From positions 1-41,336 of the forward strand of contig VGOD01000023.1 in NCBI GenBank assembly GCA_016876015.1: a stretch of 41,336 nt of DNA, in the 5' to 3' direction. Shown here piece after piece: positions 41,040 to 41,336 of this stretch. Numbering within the stretch: position 1 is the first letter of the stretch; each line of letters opens with the position of its first letter. The translations under genes and the position numbers were made by a program. This DNA is from Chloroflexota bacterium (lineage in GTDB: Bacteria > Chloroflexota > Anaerolineae > CG2-30-64-16). Below the pieces are notes generated by a model, which searched no databases, was not told the origin of the DNA, and was given only the letters and a program-made list of their open reading frames with translations.

Positions 41040-41218
41040 GGGTATAGCGCAGAACTATCGGTGACTTTGTCACTGCGAGGAGCGTAGTGTGTGGATGCGA
41101 GGCACGGAGCAAAGCAGTCTCGCGCCTGCTCAAAGCAGGAGATGGCTTCGGGGCAAACAGCGCCCCTCGGAGCCGCAGGCCCCCTATGGGCAATGACCGA
41201 CACTTTTGCGCTATACCC
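41040..41218. repeat. Composite inverted-repeat element (REP-like)
   Basis: Outer arms GGGTATAGCGCA (41040-41051) and TGCGCTATACCC (41207-41218) match exactly. The interior holds TGCGAGGAGCGTAG...GCAGTCTCGCG and CCTGCT-CAA-AGCAGG hairpins resembling common interspersed REP-type units. No reading frame or target duplication is seen. Confidence 0.7.
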
Positions 41219-41252
41219 CAACCCGGACAAGCCGGAACCAAACAGGACGATT

Positions 41253-41318
41253 GGCCACGGATGGCACGGATTACACAGATTGGCCCTTTCCTCCGTGAAA
41301 TCCGTGTAATCCGTGGCC
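41253..41318. repeat. Dispersed palindromic repeat, copy 3 (CGGAT variant)
   Basis: Arms GGCCACGGATGGCACGGATT (left, from 41253) and AATCCGTGTAATCCGTGGCC (right, to 41318) form a near-palindrome built of ATCCGTG units every 9 nt. It is the CGGAT version of the CACGAATT family at 15046 and 32533. Confidence 0.8.
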
Positions 41319-41336
41319 GAGAATTCTTGTCGCCGG

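Noticed and set aside
41040..41218. Target-site duplication around the REP-like composite
   Set aside because: The bases outside the 12-bp arms do not match on the two sides, so insertion by transposition is not shown.

Overview
This is a high-GC bacterial window (by eye roughly 60-65 % G+C) with tightly packed operons, frequent GTG/TTG starts, CUT1-type sugar transporters without their own ATPase, a Cys-rich CW-type small protein, and many intergenic palindromic repeats. Together these suggest a Chloroflexota genome, perhaps Anaerolineae/Caldilineae. This is inference from gene content, not a marker-based placement.

Layout. 1-2380 (+): the end of a sugar ABC transporter operon (binding-protein C-terminus and two permeases), closed by a hairpin terminator. 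2453-18341 (-): a long one-way block that looks like a sugar-acid or aldehyde catabolic regulon. In transcription order it holds a LacI-type repressor, a MoaD/ThiS-like carrier, a tungsten/molybdenum aldehyde:ferredoxin oxidoreductase, a MOFRL glycerate 2-kinase, an HpcH/HpaI aldolase, a Tat/lipoprotein binding protein, a single-chain fusion of both ABC permease domains, a divergent enolase paralogue, a D-2-hydroxyacid dehydrogenase and an RraA-family aldolase. A lower-GC membrane protein of unknown role and a divergent transketolase follow. One plausible reading is uptake of a sugar acid, aldol cleavage to pyruvate plus tartronate semialdehyde, reduction to glycerate, phosphorylation to 2-phosphoglycerate, with AOR oxidising an aldehyde intermediate. 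The enolase-like protein has lost catalytic and phosphate-binding residues and probably does something else.

18519-25438: a YkgJ-type Cys-cluster protein, an MFS transporter, then a methionine locus (metY, metX, metW, on -) preceded by a strong promoter and a SAM-I riboswitch with an expanded P3 arm and two terminators in series. An FAD amine-oxidase-like protein lies upstream. 25555-31157 (+): MFS transporter, DUF1638 protein, a lower-GC HARE-HTH/nuclease-like orphan, a ThrRS-like/uridine-kinase fusion and a SIMPL-domain secreted protein. 31158-32701: a repeat-rich zone around three small membrane-protein genes, including a 135-bp element with near-perfect inverted termini and a 6-bp target duplication. 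32702-33544 (+): TIM-barrel isomerase. 33622-40952 (-): NarL-type two-component pair with a lipoprotein, GNAT acetyltransferase, M24 peptidase, two Gfo/Idh/MocA oxidoreductases and a 54-aa Cys-containing protein behind a strong leader hairpin. The window ends in another repeat cluster.

The points most worth following up are the AOR/sugar-acid locus with its altered enolase and fused permease, the MITE-like element and related 9-nt-periodic palindromes, the elaborate SAM-I leader, and two lower-GC orphan genes (4843-5877 and 27779-28507) that could be defence-type cargo.
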